Below are positions 14,824 to 28,079 of a stretch of DNA of 64,000 nucleotides, in pieces. A model generated the notes under the pieces. That model did not search any database, had not been told where the DNA came from, and saw only the letters and a list, made by a program, of their open reading frames with translations. Position 1 is the stretch's first letter. Every line of letters begins with the position of its first letter. This DNA is from Carya illinoinensis (Eukaryota > Streptophyta > Magnoliopsida > Fagales > Juglandaceae): positions 30,512,001 to 30,576,000 of the forward strand of contig NC_056760.1 in the NCBI RefSeq assembly GCF_018687715.1. Direction: 5' to 3'. Both the position numbers and the translations under genes were made by a program.

Positions 14824-15559
14824 AATCTGAACTTAGAAATATACCCATATATATAGGGGTACAAAGGTCTTAATTGACGGCTAAGACTTGGTCAATAATG
14901 ACAGCTAAATGTGGTCATACAATACAAGTTGGTTTATAACCTTATATAGATATTTCAGGCATTGTATATAGTATTTTGTTAGAAAAAAGTAAGAAATTTA
15001 GTCAATTGGCCATTGAGTCGACTCAATCATTGTTGGCCACGCCTAAATGGAACCGTTCAAATGCTTTTCTTAGGCATTCGAATGGTTGGCACCCAAGAGT
15101 CAATCTCGGGAGCCGTTTCACAGGTGTTCAAATGGTAACGACTAGACCACTCGAACGGTTACATAGGCGATTACATGAGGCGGTTGTATTTAATATTTTT
15201 CTTTTTAAATTTTTACACAAAATAAAATAAATAATTCAGTTTTTTTGAATCACAAAATAAAAATAATCTTAAAAAATATATTCTAACAATATTTTATTCA
15301 ACTTTAAACTTTTATTTCAATTTATCTCATCTCATCTGCAAAAATAAACGACGTTGTAATTTTCAAATAAGAGAAAGGATAGTTGCAGTCGTGAGTTTGC
15401 AAGCGTCGTGCAATTACCTTGAAAAAAGTAAATAAATACGAGAATTACATGAAAAAAATTAATTCTTTAATAGTAAATCATACTCTTTTTCAAAACGATT
15501 GCACAACTGTATGTGTAATTATAAGTGCATGTGTGATAATAATATATAGAAGAAAAATG
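14824..15559. other. AT-rich spacer without genes
   Basis: This is intergenic sequence between two hAT-like elements. An 84-codon plus-strand ORF at 14976-15230 has no recognisable domain. Two GC-richer stretches (15020-15170) contain partial short repeats of TCGAATGG/TCGAACGG type. Nothing else is visible. Confidence 0.5.
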
Positions 15560-16143
15560 TAGGGGTGACAATATGTTACACGACCCGTTAACCTAATATA
15601 AACACGACACGATAATAACGAGTTAGGGTTTAGTCTTAATAGGTTTGGGTCAAAACGGGTTGACCCGTTATTGACCCAAACCTATTATGATACGTAAAGA
15701 AAGTTAAAGTTACAATTATACCATTCTACCCACAAGTAAAATTGTTAGAATTTTAATTTTGATATTTTTATTGTTTAGATTGTAATTTTGGACTTGTAGT
15801 TAGTTTTATAATTTTTATAGATATTGTGATTTTAACATTTATAAAAAATTATGTTAAATTTAATCAAGTCAAATAGGTTAATTTCAGGCCTATTTAGTCC
15901 ATTTATATAAACAGTTTGAAACAAGTTGTATTGTACCATGTTAACTTATTTAGTAATATTCACTAATGGGTCAAAATGGATTGACACGACACGACACGAC
16001 ACATTATGTGAATGGGTCGTGTTAGAGTTTAAGATTTTGACACGATAAGTTTAATTGATTAGGTTAGGGTTTACCTATATAGTATAATATACATACTTTG
16101 ACATGATACGAATATGACCTGTTAATACGATTTGACATCCCTA
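15560..16143. mobile_element. hAT-like MITE (584 bp)
   Basis: The termini form an imperfect inverted repeat: TAGGGGTGACAAT on the left and TAGGGATGTCAAAT when the right end is read on the opposite strand. The flanks GAAAAATG (15552-15559) and AAAAAATG (16144-16151) form an 8-bp target duplication with one mismatch, the size made by hAT transposases. The interior is AT-rich with repeated ACACGAC, GGGTTGACCC and GACACGAC motifs near both ends and no ORF. It ends about 190 bp upstream of the receptor-kinase start codon and may contribute to that promoter region. Confidence 0.8.
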
Positions 16144-16329
16144 AAAAAATGCTACTTTGTCTTATAGCTTTTCTTCATTTATTTTGATTGCTTATATATT
16201 ATATTATATTTTTATAATTTTTAAATTTTAATTATTAAGAAAGTGATTATTAATAAATTAATGTATGTTTTAATTTTTTAAATATTTAAATGTACTCGAG
16301 CACGTCCGACTGGCTTGGTTGGAAGAACG

Positions 16330-19300
16330 ATGTCCTCACCTTCTAAAAAGTTATTGACTCCACTGTTGCTTCTCTCTCTCCTTTTCCAAATATGCGTTTC
16401 CCAAGATACCATAACGCCGGACGAGCCTCTTAAAGACGGTGACATCCTCGTCTCCAACCGAGAAACGTTTGCTCTTGGATTTTTCAGCCGGCTTGCCAAT
16501 TCCAGCCGTCGCTACGTCGGGATTTGGTATAACAAAGTTCCAGTACAGACGGTTGTTTGGGTCGCTAACAGAAACGATCCACTCGATGGCACCACGGGTA
16601 TCCTTTCCATCGACGGTCATGGAAACCTCGTCCTCACCGAGACAAACCGAAACATCCCTAGCTGGTCTACTAACGCTTCTGTTGTCTCCGCGAACCATTC
16701 CATGGCTCGGCTCTTGGACACCGGGAACCTCGTTTTGGTTCATCCAGAAACCCAGCGCCCTATATGGCAGAGCTTTGACTTTCCGACCGACACTTGGCTT
16801 CCGTTTATGAAACTCGGGCTCGATCGCCGGGCTGGGCTGAACAGGTTCCTGACATCTTGGAAGTCCAAGGATGACCCGGGAACCGGCAACTGCACCTTAG
16901 CGATTGATCCAACCGGGTATCCGCAGCTGTTCTTATACAAGGGTGGGGCTCCTTTGTGGCGGCTCGGATCTTGGACCGGACAAAGATGGAGCGGCGTACC
17001 CGAAATGACACAGAACTTCATCTTCAACTCCACCTTCGTGGATAATCAAGATGAGATCACCATTGAAGACCGTCTCACTGTACCTAACGTTTTCTCTATT
17101 GTGGTGCTAAAGGAACCTGGGGTCACAGAGCGGTTTACTTGCAATGGGAACGGGTGGGTCCGGTATTTTTCCAGCCCGACAAAGAATTGCGATTACTACC
17201 AAAAATGCGGACCAAATAGTTACTGTGACCTGAACATCCCAGAAAAGTTCGAGTGCACGTGCTTGCCCGGGTTTGAACCCAAGTCAGCCCATGATTGGTT
17301 CCTGAGAGATGGGTCGGGCGGGTGCGTGAGGAATCGAGGAGGAGAAGGGTTCGTGAAGCTTGCACGTGTGAAGGTGCCGGATACCTCGATGGCACGTGTG
17401 GACATGAGTCTATCAATGAAAGAGTGCAAGCAAGAGTGCATGAAGAATTGTAATTGTACGGCATACACCAATGCAATTGAGACAAAGGGAGGGATTGGGT
17501 GCCTTACATGGCACGGGAACTTGGTGGACATGAGAGTCTATTACAACGTAGGACAAGATTTATATCTACGCGTGGATGCTGCTACATTAGGTACTCCAAT
17601 TTTATTATTCTTTTTTAACTTAAAACACGATCCATGTCCCATCTAAGTCTGAAGAAGATTCAGGTTCATGAATCGCATATAAAGATTGAGTTTTCCACTC
17701 TTTTTTTATTTTTCTTAACTCAACATGCAAAGAAGAATGGTCTTCTTCAAAATAAAGGAAAGCTGGCGATTCTTGTGGTTTTTGTTGCAGTAATGCTACT
17801 TATTGTGGCTTCCATTGTGTATTGGTTCATAATGAGGAAGATAAAAGGTAAGTAAAACATGATTTTTAAAGCGGTTTCTTCATTTCAAATATTTGTTTAT
17901 TTTTAAGCCTATTGAACATAAAAGTACTGTACTTTCAAGAATTTTTCATTTATTCTTTTCCTCCATTTGCTTCCTTTCTTTTAGGGTCTATCTTCAGTCA
18001 ATTTCATTCTGTGAAGAATTCATAATTGCTTAAAATGTTGCACTTTGAAAATTTCTAACTGCGTTTGACGACAGAGAAAAGGCAAAACAAGTGTACAAGG
18101 GAGCTCGATAGAAGTACGAGAAATTCAGATTTACAATTCCTTGACCTAAGAATGATAGTTGCAGCCACGAATAACTTCTCTGTTTCTAACAAGCTAGGAG
18201 AAGGTGGTTTTGGATCAGTGTACAAGGTAATCTCCTTGAAAATGTATTGAAAACTGCATAAATTCAATTCATACGTGTCCGATGCATCAGTAATTCCATT
18301 CTGAATGTTTAAGGTTGAAATTGGTATTTGCTTTCGGGGTTGCTTACATGATGGAAAGGAAATAGCAGTGAAAAGACTATCGAAGTACTCTGGACAAGGC
18401 ATAGAAGAGTTCAAGAATGAAGTTACAATCATTGCTAAACTTCAACACAGGAACCTTGTGAGGATTATTGGTTATTGCGTTCAAGGAGAAGAAAAGATGT
18501 TAATCTATGAGTACTTGCCAAATAGAAGTTTGGACACTTTAATTTTTGGTATGTCTTTTTTTCACATAAGCTTCTTCTTCTATTGTTCAGAATACCTACC
18601 AAGCAAATAATCTAAAGATCTTATCTCTTCATTCAGATGAAACAAAAAGGTCATTGTTAGATTGGGCCAAATGCTTCGAGATTATTTGTGGGATTGCTCA
18701 AGGGATCTTATATCTTCATCAAGACTCAAGATTAAGGATTATCCACAGAGATCTAAAAGCCAGCAATGTTCTGCTTGACAATGCAATGTATCCAAAAATT
18801 GCAGATTTTGGTATGGCTAGAATCGTTGGAGGGGAGTCAGGGGACCAAATTGAAGCAAATACAAATCGGGTTGTTGGAACATAGTAAGTGTGTTACAAAT
18901 CAAGGATACATTAATAGTACAAACCAAATTGGTTTTTGAGCAAAACATTAAACATATATTGTTAGTTATGTGGTAATTTCATTACGTTGTTGCAGTGGTT
19001 ATATGTCTCCGGAGTATGCAATGCAAGGGGTATTTTCCGTGAAGTCAGATGTATACAGCTTTGGGGTTTTGCTGCTTGAGATCATTATTGGCAAAAGGAA
19101 CAATACTTCTTATCATGATGATCCCCCCTCAAACTTGGTTGGACATGTGAGTCCACGTGTATGCAAATAATTTGTCTTATATTATTTAAACCTAAACATT
19201 CAAACATGCTGTTTAATTGTAGCTTTGGGAGTTATGGAAGAAAGGCAAAGCCATGGAAATAGTTGATTCATCAATGGGTGACAAGACCCCCGATAATGAA

Positions 19301-19525
19301 GTTGCAAGATGCATTCAAATTGGACTTTTGTGCGTGCAAGAATATGCAACAGATCGACCAAACATGTCAGCAGTTGTTGCAATGTTGGGTAATGACAAAC
19401 ATCTTCCTTCTCCACAACAACCTGCATTTGTTTTGACGGGTCATAGCTGTAAGAAAGACACGTCAACTAGCGAAGGAGCCATTTCTGCCAATGAAGTAAC
19501 AGTTTCTTTGCTTCACGGTCGTTAA
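16330..19525 (+). CDS. G-type lectin S-receptor-like Ser/Thr kinase (seven exons, two intron acceptors damaged)
   Basis: This is a plasma-membrane receptor kinase of the S-domain family, roughly 817 aa if spliced as in SRK/ARK genes. The ATG at 16330 (MSSPSKK) precedes a signal peptide ([12 protein letters not shown]). Exon 1 (16330-17590) encodes the mannose-binding lectin domain ([25 protein letters not shown]), the S-locus glycoprotein domain, an EGF-like region (KCGPNSYCD) and a PAN/apple domain ([14 protein letters not shown]). Exon 2 (about 17719-17847) holds the membrane helix. Exons 3-7 (18075-18226, 18338-18548, 18637-18883, 18996-19146, 19223-19525) encode the kinase: [34 protein letters not shown]. 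All exon phases agree. However, the acceptors at 17717-17718 (AA) and 18336-18337 (GG) are not AG. A cryptic in-frame acceptor exists at 18312 for exon 4 but none is seen for exon 2. It may be a recent pseudogene or encode a secreted S-domain protein. Confidence 0.85.
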
Positions 19526-19695
19526 AGTCGAATTATGTTCATTGCAATGTACTGATATGAAGTTAGTGTTAGATGTTATTGAATACTTTAGATATTATCT
19601 ATTTCAGTTGAAATAAAAATGACTTTTGTCCCCTGGAAAAAGGGATATTTCTTTCCTCGTCACCTACAATTTATAAATACTAATAATCAAAATAG

Positions 19696-19751
<56 letters not shown>
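19696..19751 (+). repeat. (TA)n(TG)n compound microsatellite
   Basis: A short TA run continues into an uninterrupted TG run of about 41 bp just downstream of the receptor-kinase gene. Confidence 0.95.
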
Positions 19752-19754
<3 letters not shown>

Positions 19755-21700
19755 TTATATTGGGAGTTAAAATCGTGAAGCGTGAGATGTGATTTTGTTT
19801 ATCTGATTTATATGAATTGGACATAAAACATTATTGATAATAAGTATTTTGAGGATATTTACTTAGAATGATGTTACTATGTCTCTCCATTTTGTCTTCT
19901 CATTATCATTCTTGTATTTAATTTTTTTTTTAAATTTCTTTTACTTATTGATTATTAATGTATTAGCATTTTTTTTATATTTTTAAAAAATATTTAAAAA
20001 TGTTTAAAAAATATGTATACAAAAATTAAAAAAAAAAATTATCCAAGTAAAAGTATGTCTAATTAAAAATATTAATCACAACATAAATTAAAACAATACA
20101 ATAGTTTCATAATATAATAAGATAAAATAAAATCTATTAAAAGTTGCTAACACCGATTATATATAAAATACACAAACCCAAATTAAACACCATGCTCACA
20201 TGAGACAGCCTGTAAAAATATGTTCTGATAGTTTTTCTAATAAACTCAAACCCAACCCGATTTAAAGTAATAAACTCAAACCCTTTGAAAGGAAGAAAAA
20301 GAAATGGAGGTTTACCCAAGGAAAACAAAGAGCAGAGACACCGTGGGGAAGAACAGGACATCCGTGTGACTACCATTCTAGGCTGCCAGACCGAGGTCAT
20401 CCACATCTACCTTCCTGCGTGGTGGGGGAGATTCGAGGCGGCGTGAGGGTAACGACGATGGAGCTGGGCTGAGTTCAACAGTGATTCTTGCGACGCAAGG
20501 TGCGGCGACGTCACTCAGCTTCTGCCATGCAAGGGCTAAGACCACAACCGTGCTCTGCTTTGGCTACTAAAAACAGAGGCTTCGGTTCTCTATGCAAGTG
20601 GTTGGGCGACGGTGGAAGAACTTCGAGGTGGAGGAGCACGGTGGCCTGGGTTGGGTTGCTCTGTTTCTGGGAGTAAAATCAGAACCATGCATGAAGGTGA
20701 GGGTAGCTGGTATGGCTTTCGTGTTGGCTGGGTAGTGGAGTTGCATCGTGGAAATGGTCTTGGGGGTTCTCAATGCAGGTCTAGGCCTCTGATGGTACAT
20801 TGGTCCAGGGGTATCACAACTGAGCTGAGCTGTATTGACGGTGGTGGTAAGCGGAGGGGGGTGTTTCTCAATCCAAACGGCTTCTAAATCCTTGCCCCCA
20901 TTTTCACTCCAACTATAATATGTGTGCCATACTTCTCAACAAACCTGGAATTATCCAAACACAGCATAAGTTTGATACGTTCTTTACACTTAATACAGTA
21001 GGATTATATCATACACTTTACAGCTACCCACAGACCGATGAGAACAAAGCTGAAAGCCATAAAACTCAGCTTCCCAATGCAGTAGGATCCCATGATGATG
21101 GTACAGCTTGTTTAACATGATCACGCAATACCACCTATGATTTTTCTAGTTTAATGTTGTACAGTGTGATGAAGACACCATCAAAAGCGAGGCTTTTAGT
21201 AGTGTTGGTAGCATCTGAATTCAAATGTAGTATTGAAGTAGCCCGATGGGATTTTACCCGAAAGAGAGAGTTCCTTGTTAAACTATTCTGACAATTAGAA
21301 GCATAAAACACTTTATTAAAGCATTTAGAGGTTAAAGTGACAAGTGGAATCAGAGGACAATAGAACAAGACCTAATGATTGAGAAGAAGGATAAACAGGT
21401 GAAATTCTTTCCGATCATTCTTTTTGTCAATTCTATTCTGAACATAGTCTCTGGCCACCAAACCTAGCTAGAATTTATTTTTCAGATATTTTCATTGACA
21501 TGAACAATTTCATAAAGGCTGAATTCAGTACAAGAAAGTGCAACTCATATATCTTCTTGTTAAGGTGTGTTTTGTAGCTATCATTGTAACCGTTGTCTAA
21601 CACCTACAAGAGGAGGAAGGAAAGGGTGGCTGGGAATGGATAGCCTTCGATGCCAAAGTTAGCTATCGTGAGAACTTAATCTCTGAGAACAGAGAGGAAT
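19752..21700. other. Intergenic region, no gene recognised
   Basis: The first 600 bp are very AT-rich. From 20280 to 20890 the sequence becomes GC-richer and carries overlapping ORFs of 62-91 codons on both strands (for example 20612-20887 plus). Their composition is Gly/Trp/Arg-rich and no domain is recognisable. A decayed transposon or promoter-CpG-like segment is possible. 20900-21700 is AT-rich again with nothing identifiable. Confidence 0.4.
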
Positions 21701-22317
21701 AGTCTTACTTGTCAAATACCTCGATCTCTTAACTTCGTGCCACGGGCTTGCTTTTATTCGTGCCCTGTTCCTAAAAAAAACTCGCCCATCATGGTCGTCA
21801 TTCTCCTTGTCGAGAAGGTGGGATATTGCATTTCATGCCGCCAACCGTGCGAGGTACAAGGGTTTGACCTAGAGGGAGGCCACTCGGACGCATTTAATGC
21901 GTTTACTTCTTCGGGGGACAAAATGCTAAGATGTCTTGGTTCCATTAATGCACTGGACAGGAGACAAGGGTCGGCCATTAGCTAAGCCTCATGGCGGTAG
22001 GCTTGCCCAAGCCTTTAACCCTGAGTTCTTTTGGCCCATTCCCCTTACTGCCCGTGGGCTCTGCTAGGTAGTGTGGGCCTAACCCAAGAGTGCACAAATC
22101 ACCATTCCAATTACCCCGTGAATTCCCTCTGCATTCCCTATGCGCTGGCAAGGAGGGAATTTAAACCTTTCCCACATCCATAATATGCCCACACATTCGT
22201 ATGTCTTCCTACCTCGGGAATACGAGCAACAATTGCCTCATCGTGTCCAATCACACTTCCTACTAGGGTCTCCAACCATCTCCCTTACCCTATTTCCTCC
22301 CCTCTCTGGTTCCCATC

Positions 22318-23985
22318 GTGACACTCACTCGACCTTTGTGTACTCTCCCTTCGGCAGCTTTTACCTCCTCTCGCTTCGTTGCCCATGTTGTACTACCTTC
22401 ATCCTGGTTATCTCCCATGGCTTTTAGAAATGCCTCTCGTGGCAGACCTCTATCATTCGATGGGTCTGCCCTTGGTGACTTGCCGATTACATACTTGATC
22501 TCGGAATCGATGGTTTTGGAGCTTCCCAAGGTTGGCTGCACCATTATTGACTCAGCGGGGGACTCCGAGAAAGTGGCTCTGTACACTAATGCGTTTTCCC
22601 ATGGGCTTAGCGAGTGGCTCCCTACCCCGTGAGCTTCCAAGCACCCTTTGAAGGGCACCTCCTCTGTGGTGACAAAGAGACCTTACACGGAGGAAGGGAC
22701 CACATCTACGGACCTGACACGGATAGGTGGCAAGCTGAGTCCTTCTTGGGCTTCCTTCTCAGAGTTTCCCTCTGCATCTTCCTTTGCTTGGAATGCCTCT
22801 TCCACTTCATCTAGTGACTCGAGGGCCTCTACCTAGAATTTAGACAACGAGCCACTAGGTCACCTTCTTCTAAGCCTTAGCAAAGACAGGCTCCAGGCCT
22901 CTACTGGCTCCCCATGTTGAGCATCCAGAGGCACTTGAGTGTCCTGACTTGTAGGTTCCGCCAGTGTTAACATGTGGAGAAAATGGTTTGCACCCCCCAC
23001 CATTGGCACCATGCATCTTGAGGTTGTTTTCCACAACAACCCAGTGACGCTTAGAGAGGACGGATCTTCACCTTTATCTGGGGAGTCCTCCAACCACTAT
23101 ACCCCCTTACCAATGAAATTGATGCGAGGTCTCACCCAGCCTTCTCTGCTGGGGGTGACCAAAGGTAGGGGCTGATCAGAGTAAGAGAGGGGCCCGGGGC
23201 TTTGCCCCAGCGGGAGCCCAACGTCCTGAGGTGAAGAAGAGGCATCGCCATCTTGTCTCATCCCGTTGGGACATCTGTAGGGAATGCTCGATCTGAGGTA
23301 GTTAGGGCGATGATAGCCTAGGTCAACGACATCTTTTCCTTCCTTTCTTTTCTCCTTCTTGTGACTTTGCCCACATGTATCAGCTTCCTAACTAATCTTT
23401 TGTTGGTAGGCCATTAAGGTGCTAGCAGCCTGGGAGGTGGATAGGTGGCCTGAGGTGGAGGAACAAGTTTGCCTCAGGGTTATGTTTGAACGAGCAGAGA
23501 GAGCTACAATGAAGTTATGGATGAGAACAGGCTTTTCTGACAACTTGCCAAGGACCAATGCAAGGTGCAGTCTGACCTCTGGGTCGAGACGGAGGCAATG
23601 AGGCGGGAAATCTCCTGCCTTTAATTTGTTGCATCCACCATTGTTGAGGAGAGGGGGCTAGAGCACTCGTGGTTGCGTTGTCTTGAAGAAAAGGTGGTGA
23701 GGCTGGGATGCCCTCTGAAGAGCATGTCGCTATCCTAGCAGAGGCAATAGACGCTAACCATGATTTGCATGTGCGCTTGTACTTGACCACTCTGGAAGGC
23801 GAGGGAGGAGTGGAGCACTTGGGAGAGGTGTTTTCCCTTTTTGTCATCAAGGCACAAGTGTGGGGCATCGGCCTTAAGGGTCAAACAAGATCTGGATCGA
23901 CTGCTCTGGAAGGTGAGGGGCACCACTTGGGAGAGGTGTCCCCCCTGTTGTTGTGGCACTAGCGTGGGGCATCAACCTTTCAACA
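22318..23985 (+). pseudogene. Decayed 'putative gypsy-type transposon' extra ORF
   Basis: The frame beginning 22318 contains GDLPITYLISESMVLELPKV and then DSAGDSEKVALYTNAFSHGL. This resembles the putative gypsy-type transposon domain (Transposase_28) found in extra ORFs of plant Tat-clade Ty3/gypsy elements. The frame is lost near 22615, where the expected continuation is one base out. Later pieces (22614-22814, 23419-23601, 23708-23962) look like the coiled-coil/charged C-terminal part in shifting frames. Two copies of a ~117-bp repeat (about 23790 and 23905, each with GGAAGG and TTGGGAGAGGTGT) lie at the end. In Tat elements such an ORF can lie antisense, 3' of integrase, and the minus-strand protease remnant at 28192-28640 has the matching orientation. 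Confidence 0.55.
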
Positions 23986-23989
23986 TACT

Positions 23990-26900
23990 ACTCTCATTAA
24001 CTTAAAACCTCAAATTTGGAAAAAAAAAATCACTTCTAAAAGAATTTTCGAGTCTCTAAACCTCAAGTCTCAAAAGCTCAAACCTTTAAGTAATAGAAAC
24101 TCTAAACCTCAGATCTCAAAAATATTTTAAATCCTAAAGTCTACAAAATCTTTAACCTGGCTTAGCTCTAACTTATGAGCATTTCTAAAAATTTAAGCCT
24201 ATTACTGAATGCACAATTTCAAATCTGACTTGCTTTAAACTTAAAACCTCAAATTATAAAGTCTACAACAGTCTCTGATACCATCTATAATGCCCCGGTC
24301 CCGTAGTGGAGAGTTAATTAACTGTAACTTAAACTCACCTTTCAATAAAATATTTACAGACTCCAAAATACACAATCTTCACAACATATCACAATCTTTT
24401 AATAAAATTGTCAATACTCATAAAAACCTCATATGCTTAAACCACTATGCTTGAAAGTCATCTCCCCCTTCCTCCATAATTCTAATCCTTAGCTGAAATA
24501 TTCATAATCATCTGAAAAATGTTATAGAGATAAGGGATGAGTTATCAACAACTCAGTAAGTATAGGACATATACTAGTATGTAAAAATGAGCATTTATAG
24601 AGCTCAAAATGCAGAATAGAACATTTTCCTTTGCATTTTCAGAGTGCGGAAGCATAAACATGTTATAAAAAATCAAAGCAAAGTTTTAGAAATATTCATA
24701 TTCAAAAGTACTTTGGCATAACATATCTGATTCATCATCATCATCATATCAAAACATCATATCAAATCAAAGGCCATGTTTAACCCATCTGGTAGGGTTG
24801 TGCATCTGCGGATACCCAAGCAGGTGCATATCAGAACTGAAACAGATTACCACTATTCTTTCCTGTGGTAGGGCCATATCATATCATATCAATGACGACA
24901 TGGCTAAGGCCTAACGGAGAAAATCATGGCGATGTGGTGGAGGTGACTCACTCAAAAATGAGTAGCACTAATGCTATCCCAAGTGCAGGAGGATGTCGTG
25001 TAATAATTAGGAATAAATTCCTAGATCGTCTCCTCAGGGAAAAGTTGCTTAAAATTAAACTTGTTAAAAAAAATGTGAAAAACTTCACAAAGAGAAAATA
25101 ATATGATGGTATATGCAATGGATGAAATAGGGTACTAGTCATGGACTAGATTCATGTCTTTTGAATTTTGTTGGATTGGAATGTAAAGGACTTATAAATT
25201 AAACTCAGAAATTAATAAAACTAAATTAAGCATTAAACTAAATTAGAAAGTAATCGACAAAACATAAACGGAAAATTTAAAATGCCCAAAACTAAGATTC
25301 TAGAATTCATCTTTGTAATTAAATTACGAATTCTCAAAATAACATATAACAGTTGTAATTACTATTAAATGAAAACTTAAAGAAGTAAGAAAAATAAATA
25401 ACACAAAAACTTAAAAGTATTCTATAAACTTTAAACTGAAGTTAAATAAAATAGGGAACGAAAAATCTAAACGAAAACGTCCTTTCACGATTTGATTGAA
25501 ATTCGAAACGAAAAGGAACAATTTCTTACGTATCACTCTTGAAAATTAATCTCTAAACTTTTAATAAAAACTCTATAACAATTCCTCTACTCTTCACGTA
25601 TGATATTCAGAAAAATCAAAAACAAAAACAAAAGCTTAAAATCAAATCTTTCTTGCAATAAATTAAAGTAACACAATTAATTTAGAACTTCTAAAACAAT
25701 TCCTTTTATTGTATGAAACAAACTAGTAACTTAATGGAAATTAAAGTATTAAACTTAATGAAATACAATTCTAGAACAAATATTAATACACTTAATAAAA
25801 ACTCTAAAACAACAAAGCATTGCAACAAAAAAAACTGCCGAACAAAAACTAAAGATTTCAGCTTTCTCTCCCTACTTGTCTCTTCCCCCACTTCCCTCTC
25901 AAATTGTGTCTCCTCTTTTTAACTCCTCAACCGGTCTCAATTTATAGCAAAAAAATTCAAGAGCCGAAACATCCACTTGGCTGAAAATTCTGCACCTATC
26001 CCTTTCACTCTTTCAATCTCGGTGCACACTCCTTCAAGCTCTACCATCAACCCAAATTATTCTTTTCTTTTATAACCAGCCGACCTCCTCTCCTGAATGA
26101 AAAAGCCAAGCAAAGCAAGTAGCTCACGGCACCCCAAAGACCTCCCAGCCCTCTCTCCTCTCAAACGAAAAAGAAAATAGCTCCCCTCCAATTCTACTGC
26201 TGCCTACCCCCTAAACGAAAAGTAATAAAAATAAAACATCCTTTAGTCAAACGGAAAGGAAAGAAAAATGAAACTCTCCTTCGACTTGGATGAAACACAC
26301 TTCAGCTAATTCCAATTCCAGCCCCACATCAATTGCTTTCCGTAAATGTTGACTCTTCTTCTTGCTTATTTTCCTTCATTTCGTGTATGTCTTTTGCTTT
26401 TTATTTCTTTTACTTTCCGAATTCTTCCAGCTTTTCGGTTATTTTCCTTCATTTCGGCTGCTGTATGTCTTAGTTGAAAATTCTGTACTTCTCTCTCCAA
26501 TTCTCTCAATCCGTATCTCTTCTCCATTTCTTCAACCAACCTACACGTCTCTTTTACTCTTCACCCACCAGCTCCACCAACTTTGCTTTCATTGAATCTA
26601 CTTTCTCTTCTTTCTTCAGCTCATCACCAACTTTGCTTTCTCTTTAATCATGCACCGGCTCTCTATCACTTCTTCCCCTCATTTTTAATTTTTTATTCAA
26701 TCATGCACCGCCTAAATAGAGAAAATTCAAAAGCTTATATATATTTCCCGCATAAGCTCAACAATTCTTTTCAACAGCCACCTGTTTTGATTTCGTAAAA
26801 ATGCTTCTGTTTGTGTGTTCCACTAATGTTGGTCCCGCCTGTATCTATAAACAACCACTGAAAAGTCATCTCCCATGTGAATTTTATTCAAGCTGAAAAT

Positions 26901-27790
26901 AAGTAGATAAAAATAACACTCAAACATAAATTAAAATAAAAAAAATAGATTATCACAAATATGTTATATATGTGAAGAAATATTGCCCAATTACATCATA
27001 GTTATAAAATTAAGCATAAACATGATATCAATCAATTAAAAATTCGCAACTCGTATTTATGCTTATTAACTATTTTTCCATCTAAAACCAATAATAATGT
27101 CATGAAGAATTTAAAATACATTGGTTTTAAATAGCTAAAACATGTAATATTTCAGCTCAATCAGGAGGCTGCAACGTGGTGGTATACGGTGGAACTCTGC
27201 TCTATTTTTTATTTATTTTTTATTAAAACAGAGACTGTGCATGCATGTGATTACTTCCATGTGAGGGTGGCTTTGATGAGAACTTTGTAGGCATTTTCCA
27301 ATGCACAAGGTCAGAAGATGGGTGGTGCAACTTGCAGCTAAGGCAAGCCGTCGTGGGTGGCTGTAGGGTGGTTGGGCACTCGGATGAAGTGGTGAATGCA
27401 TAATGGCATCAACGGCTTCACTATAATGTGGTTGATAGTGTAACACAGTGGAGGCTAGAAATAGGGATGCATGCACAGGTTGGATTAACTATTCGAAGCT
27501 ACTAGGTGATACAAAATCCGTGCTAGTGAAAGAAGTTTATTCTCTTGAGTGACTATAGATGTGTGAAATAGAAAGATAAAATTATAAGGAGAGAAAGACA
27601 AAGGAACTGGTGAGAGTGGTTGGGAGTGTTGGGAGAGAGACAAAAGTTTGTGGAGTAGATGAGAGATTTTGGTGAGATCCTAAGGGATGTTGTTGTGGGA
27701 TGAAGAAGAACCAAACCCCACATGAACCAATGCGAAAAGAAACAAAAAAAATAAAAATAAAATAAAACTAGGGTCAACGGTCAGGGTTCA
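23990..27790. mobile_element. AT-rich insertion containing a TGTARYGCCCC-type element end
   Basis: This 3.8-kb AT-rich block separates the ~117-bp repeats at 23790-23985 from a related piece at about 27800-27893 (shared GGGGCAT, GGATCTGG and TCGACYGCT words). It therefore looks inserted into an older Ty3/gypsy relic. At 24289 the motif TATAATGCCCCGGTCCCG opens a region typical of plant LTR/TRIM-like repeats, followed by a hairpin plus CAGTAAGTA at 24538-24562. A pattern resembling a circulating retroelement end (GCAGGAGGATGTCGTG) lies near 24988. No intact ORF is present. Boundaries and class are uncertain. Confidence 0.35.
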
Positions 27791-28079
27791 CGGGTGTTAC
27801 ATTTTGTGTCCAAGGTGTGAGCGCGGGGCATTAGTATTAAAGACCAGGTAGGATCTGGGTCGACCGCTATGGGTACGTGCAGTTATTGCTTCTGTTCGAG
27901 TAAGATGGTACATAAAGACGTGTGAACTTTCATTTTTATATTAGCAATTGTTTACACTGGGTCCATTTGCATATATAGGGGAAACTAAAGTAGATATAGG
28001 ATATCAACGGAGTTGGGAAAAAACATTCAGCCAGTTTTGGGAACGTCCCCTATCCCACTAACTAGCCCTGGGTTTGCCC

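Noticed and set aside
16278..17531. Minus-strand and alternate-frame ORFs over the receptor-kinase exon 1
   Set aside because: The plus-strand frame has strong, ordered S-domain motifs; the others are shadows.
20137..20887. GC-richer ORF cluster as a possible gene
   Set aside because: Overlapping frames on both strands, no recognisable domain and no splice signals linking them; left as unassigned.
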